From NCBI RefSeq assembly GCF_022496765.1, contig NZ_VANV01000029.1:1-63719 (forward strand): a stretch of 63,719 nt of DNA. Direction: 5' to 3'. This document shows, in pieces, positions 62,104 to 63,719 of this stretch. Origin of the DNA: Acidaminobacter sp. JC074. Lineage in GTDB: Bacteria; Bacillota; Clostridia; Peptostreptococcales; Acidaminobacteraceae. The translations under genes and the position numbers were made by a program. The notes under the pieces were generated by a model that made no database searches, was not told the DNA's origin, and saw nothing but the letters and a program-made list of their open reading frames with translations. The first letter of the stretch is position 1; each line of letters starts with the position of its first letter.

Positions 62104-62980
62104 AATCTTTATATTCTAATATCTTTTGTTCATTAAAACCAGAGAATGTTTCACCGTCTCCAACAAATGAAGGGACGCCAGTAAAACCATAATCTAAGAA
62201 CTCTTGATAAGCCTGGCTGTCTGTATAAATATCTTTAGCAATGTAGTCTATATCATTTTCTTGAAGGAACTCCTTCGCCATTTTACAGAAACTTCATGTT
62301 TCTGATGAGTACATAATAAGAACAAACTTGGCGTTTGCAGAAATATCAATAACCATATCTTGTCCATCGACTGATAAAGTAGTGCCATCATACTTCTGAA
62401 GCATATTATGAGCAATGGTTAAAACAGCTTCTTTAGTCGCCTTGCCCTGCGGTGCCACCTTATTATCACCAACACCAGAAACAATGCCATTGGCTCTTGC
62501 TAGGTATATAGAATTTTTGGCCCAAGATGATATATCTCCATCATCTGAAAAGACCTCTGTAGACGCTGCAGTCATATTCATATCCAAAAGCTTAAGAACT
62601 TTGATCATCAGTGTCGCAAGCTGCTCTCTGGTCAAGTAATCATCATAGCCAAACATGCCATCACCGATACCAGCTGTTATCCCCACACTAGCACCTTTTA
62701 GAGCATAAACATCATCTGTATCCGTAAATGATATGCCGTCATCTAAAACAATCTCCTTGCCAGTAAAAGTCTCGTAGACTCTAACTGCAATGTAAATGAA
62801 CTCACCTCTAGTAACATTGTCCTGATACCTGGTATAGGTATCCTCTTCTAGGATATTTAATTTATTAAGGCTTTCAATAATCTCTACAGCCCATGTAGAA
62901 GGCTCATCATTTGTTTCTGCAAAAGTAATAGATTGTAAAACAAGTACGAGTATGATACTCAATACCATAAACTTCTTCAT
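62102..62980 (-). CDS. SLH-glutaredoxin selenoprotein (UGA read as selenocysteine)
   Basis: Read through the in-frame TGA at 62294-62296, this is a 292-residue protein. Signal peptide (about 1-21), three SLH domains (about 24-200, with TRGEFIYIAV, TREQLATLMI and TKEAVLTIAH) that anchor to the cell wall, then a complete glutaredoxin fold (about 215-292). The active site is SSET-U-SFC, residue 229 being the selenocysteine, followed by the cis-proline motif TGVPSF and GFNEQKI. It matches the small glutaredoxin at 11678-11908 position by position (STDTCPHC). A SECIS-like hairpin follows the TGA. Calling the TGA a stop would leave a truncated SLH protein and an unexplained 63-codon conserved tail. 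ATG with AAGGAGG. Confidence 0.86.
62257..62296 (-). promoter_or_regulatory. Bacterial SECIS-like element
   Basis: Minus-strand RNA beginning at the UGA: lower stem UUUCU/AGAAA, an internal loop, upper stem GAAGG/CCUUC and apical loop AGUU. The apical loop is 22 bases past the UGA and has G at its second position, which fits the published bacterial SECIS rules (spacing about 16-37, G in the first two loop bases). Confidence 0.7.
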
Positions 62981-63051
62981 TTTTACCTCCTTGCATACTT
63001 TAGTTAAATGCTTTCAGTAAAAATATATCCAAAAATAAGCGAAGTAATCAT

Positions 63052-63429
63052 CTACTTTGCATTACTTTCACGCTCATCTAGCATCCAATCAGCATCCACA
63101 AGCGATTGGGTACCTTCTACTACAAAGAACAAGCCAAATAAGGCTATAACAATAGAGATAATAGAAGCAATCTGATTGTCTTTATAATAATCACTATACC
63201 TAGACGGATCTAATATGTCTGATACTGAATGAATTAATAGCAAACAGGCAATCACTAAGATAATACCTACTCTAACAAGAAAATGCATCATGACTTGTTT
63301 ACGCCGCATTTTAGATTTAATTTTGCCTCGACTGCATTTCACACATTCCATGTAGTCAACCTTATCTTGCAGCAGTACTAAAGAGCTCTTTTTAGTCTTT
63401 AACTTCCCCTCGCATTTGTCACATTTCAA
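63052..63429 (-). CDS. Zinc-ribbon protein with two membrane helices
   Basis: A 125-residue protein. I place the start at the TTG at 63429 because AAGGAG lies 10 bases upstream; the upstream frame to ATG 63465 lacks a site. Residues 2-50 hold two CxxC pairs (CDKC and CVKC), a zinc-ribbon pattern, then two hydrophobic segments (about 58-76 and 100-118). The topology suggests a small cytoplasmic zinc ribbon on a membrane anchor. No function is assigned. It is upstream of the SLH selenoprotein gene on the same strand. Confidence 0.6.
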   Translation of the reverse strand: MKCDKCEGKLKTKKSSLVLLQDKVDYMECVKCSRGKIKSKMRRKQVMMHFLVRVGIILVIACLLLIHSVSDILDPSRYSDYYKDNQIASIISIVIALFGLFFVVEGTQSLVDADWMLDERESNAK

Positions 63430-63574
63430 TTTATAGGTACTCCTTAATATTAATCTTATAAACATAATAACTGCTTTCAGAGTAAATGTGAATACACTAC
63501 TAGCAATTAACTCAATATCATAATAACTAGACCAATATTTCCTAGTGATTACCTCTACATATTCAAAACATAAT

Positions 63575-63719
63575 CAAAACTACCCGCTCAGCGGGTAGTT
63601 TGCTCAGCCCTATAAGGGCATGGGACACGCTTGAGCCTTAAGGCTCTCTGAAAAGTCCGCCAACCGCTTACGCTCACATGCAACTGCTAAAGCAGTCTCT
63701 TATATGAGTTTTACTTCTT
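63575..63719 (-). mobile_element. Right end of a probable IS200/IS605-type element (omega-RNA-like)
   Basis: Read on the minus strand, the last 145 bases form four hairpins: ACTGCT/AGCAGT (63683-63696), GAGCC/GGCTC (63633-63646), GCCC/GGGC (63607-63619) and an 11-pair terminal hairpin (63577-63601), plus a GGAC/GTCC pair (63655-63658 with 63623-63626) that could be a pseudoknot. This matches the 3' end of TnpB-encoding IS elements, whose transcripts serve as guide RNAs. Frames at the edge are compatible with the end of a tnpB gene reading EVKLI-stop, but no protein can be confirmed; the rest lies outside the window. Confidence 0.55.

Noticed and set aside
62102..62980. A simple nonsense mutation or two separate genes at the TGA
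   Set aside because: The downstream frame is intact over the whole glutaredoxin fold, keeps the second active-site Cys and cis-proline, and has no start codon with a ribosome site at its head. The TGA matches the catalytic Cys position exactly and carries a SECIS-like hairpin. I cannot exclude a very recent mutation without relatives.
63575..63719. CRISPR repeats or a tracrRNA
   Set aside because: The block occurs once, the hairpins differ from one another, and no repeat/spacer periodicity is visible.

Overview
The window is low-GC, strongly minus-strand-biased DNA with dense short operons, AGGAGG-type ribosome sites and many intrinsic terminators. This is the style of an anaerobic member of the Clostridia (Bacillota). 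Gene content agrees: fhs and folD of the folate C1 branch, an S-layer (SLH) protein, QueH, pyruvate carboxylase, several c-di-GMP proteins and, at the right end, a probable selenoprotein. No rRNA, tRNA, CRISPR array or prophage was seen. I cannot name the species.

Layout. 1-8.8 kb: a small P-loop NTPase, rlmN, a PilZ protein, pyruvate carboxylase, queH, an RCC1-repeat membrane protein and a beta-carbonic anhydrase. 8.9-17.4 kb: fhs, folD, a glutaredoxin-like protein, a LysR regulator, HAD phosphatase, M18 aminopeptidase, and an operon hutH-UPF0291-cheW. 17.4-26.2 kb: a 1775-residue pseudokinase/AAA/TPR/GAF/GGDEF signalling protein followed closely by a LacI regulator and a YgiQ radical-SAM protein, with a MarR regulator upstream. 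26.4-41.1 kb: an M23 peptidase plus bactofilin pair, a MocR-type regulator preceded by an unidentified about 200-nt RNA, a YejK-like nucleoid protein, RluD-type synthase, a short SSB, a lone HisA-like enzyme next to a membrane PilZ protein, CtpA, guanine deaminase and an ABC exporter/response regulator/histidine kinase operon.

42-47.4 kb: a lipoprotein, a Ser/Thr kinase with a Cys-rich tail, a VWA protein, a PP2C phosphatase and a PHP phosphoesterase in one operon. The middle three match the kinase-VWA-phosphatase (TerY-P-like) triad. 47.6-60 kb: hpt with a divergent XRE regulator, a nagC-like/nagA/nagB operon with a clear operator, proBA, an M3 peptidase, an LRR lipoprotein, an S41-like lipoprotein that seems to lack its catalytic serine, and a lipid kinase. 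60.1-63.7 kb: a debranching enzyme under a catabolite-type operator, the SLH-glutaredoxin gene, a zinc-ribbon membrane protein and the right end of what looks like an IS200/IS605-type element.

The standout is 62102-62980. An exported three-SLH protein reads through an in-frame TGA into a complete glutaredoxin fold. The TGA takes the place of the first active-site cysteine (U-S-F-C) and is followed at the right distance by a bacterial SECIS-like hairpin. I read it as a cell-surface selenocysteine glutaredoxin that ordinary gene calling would truncate.

Recurring themes are c-di-GMP signalling (one GGDEF and two PilZ proteins), cell-surface proteins, and regulators sitting beside recognisable palindromic operators.
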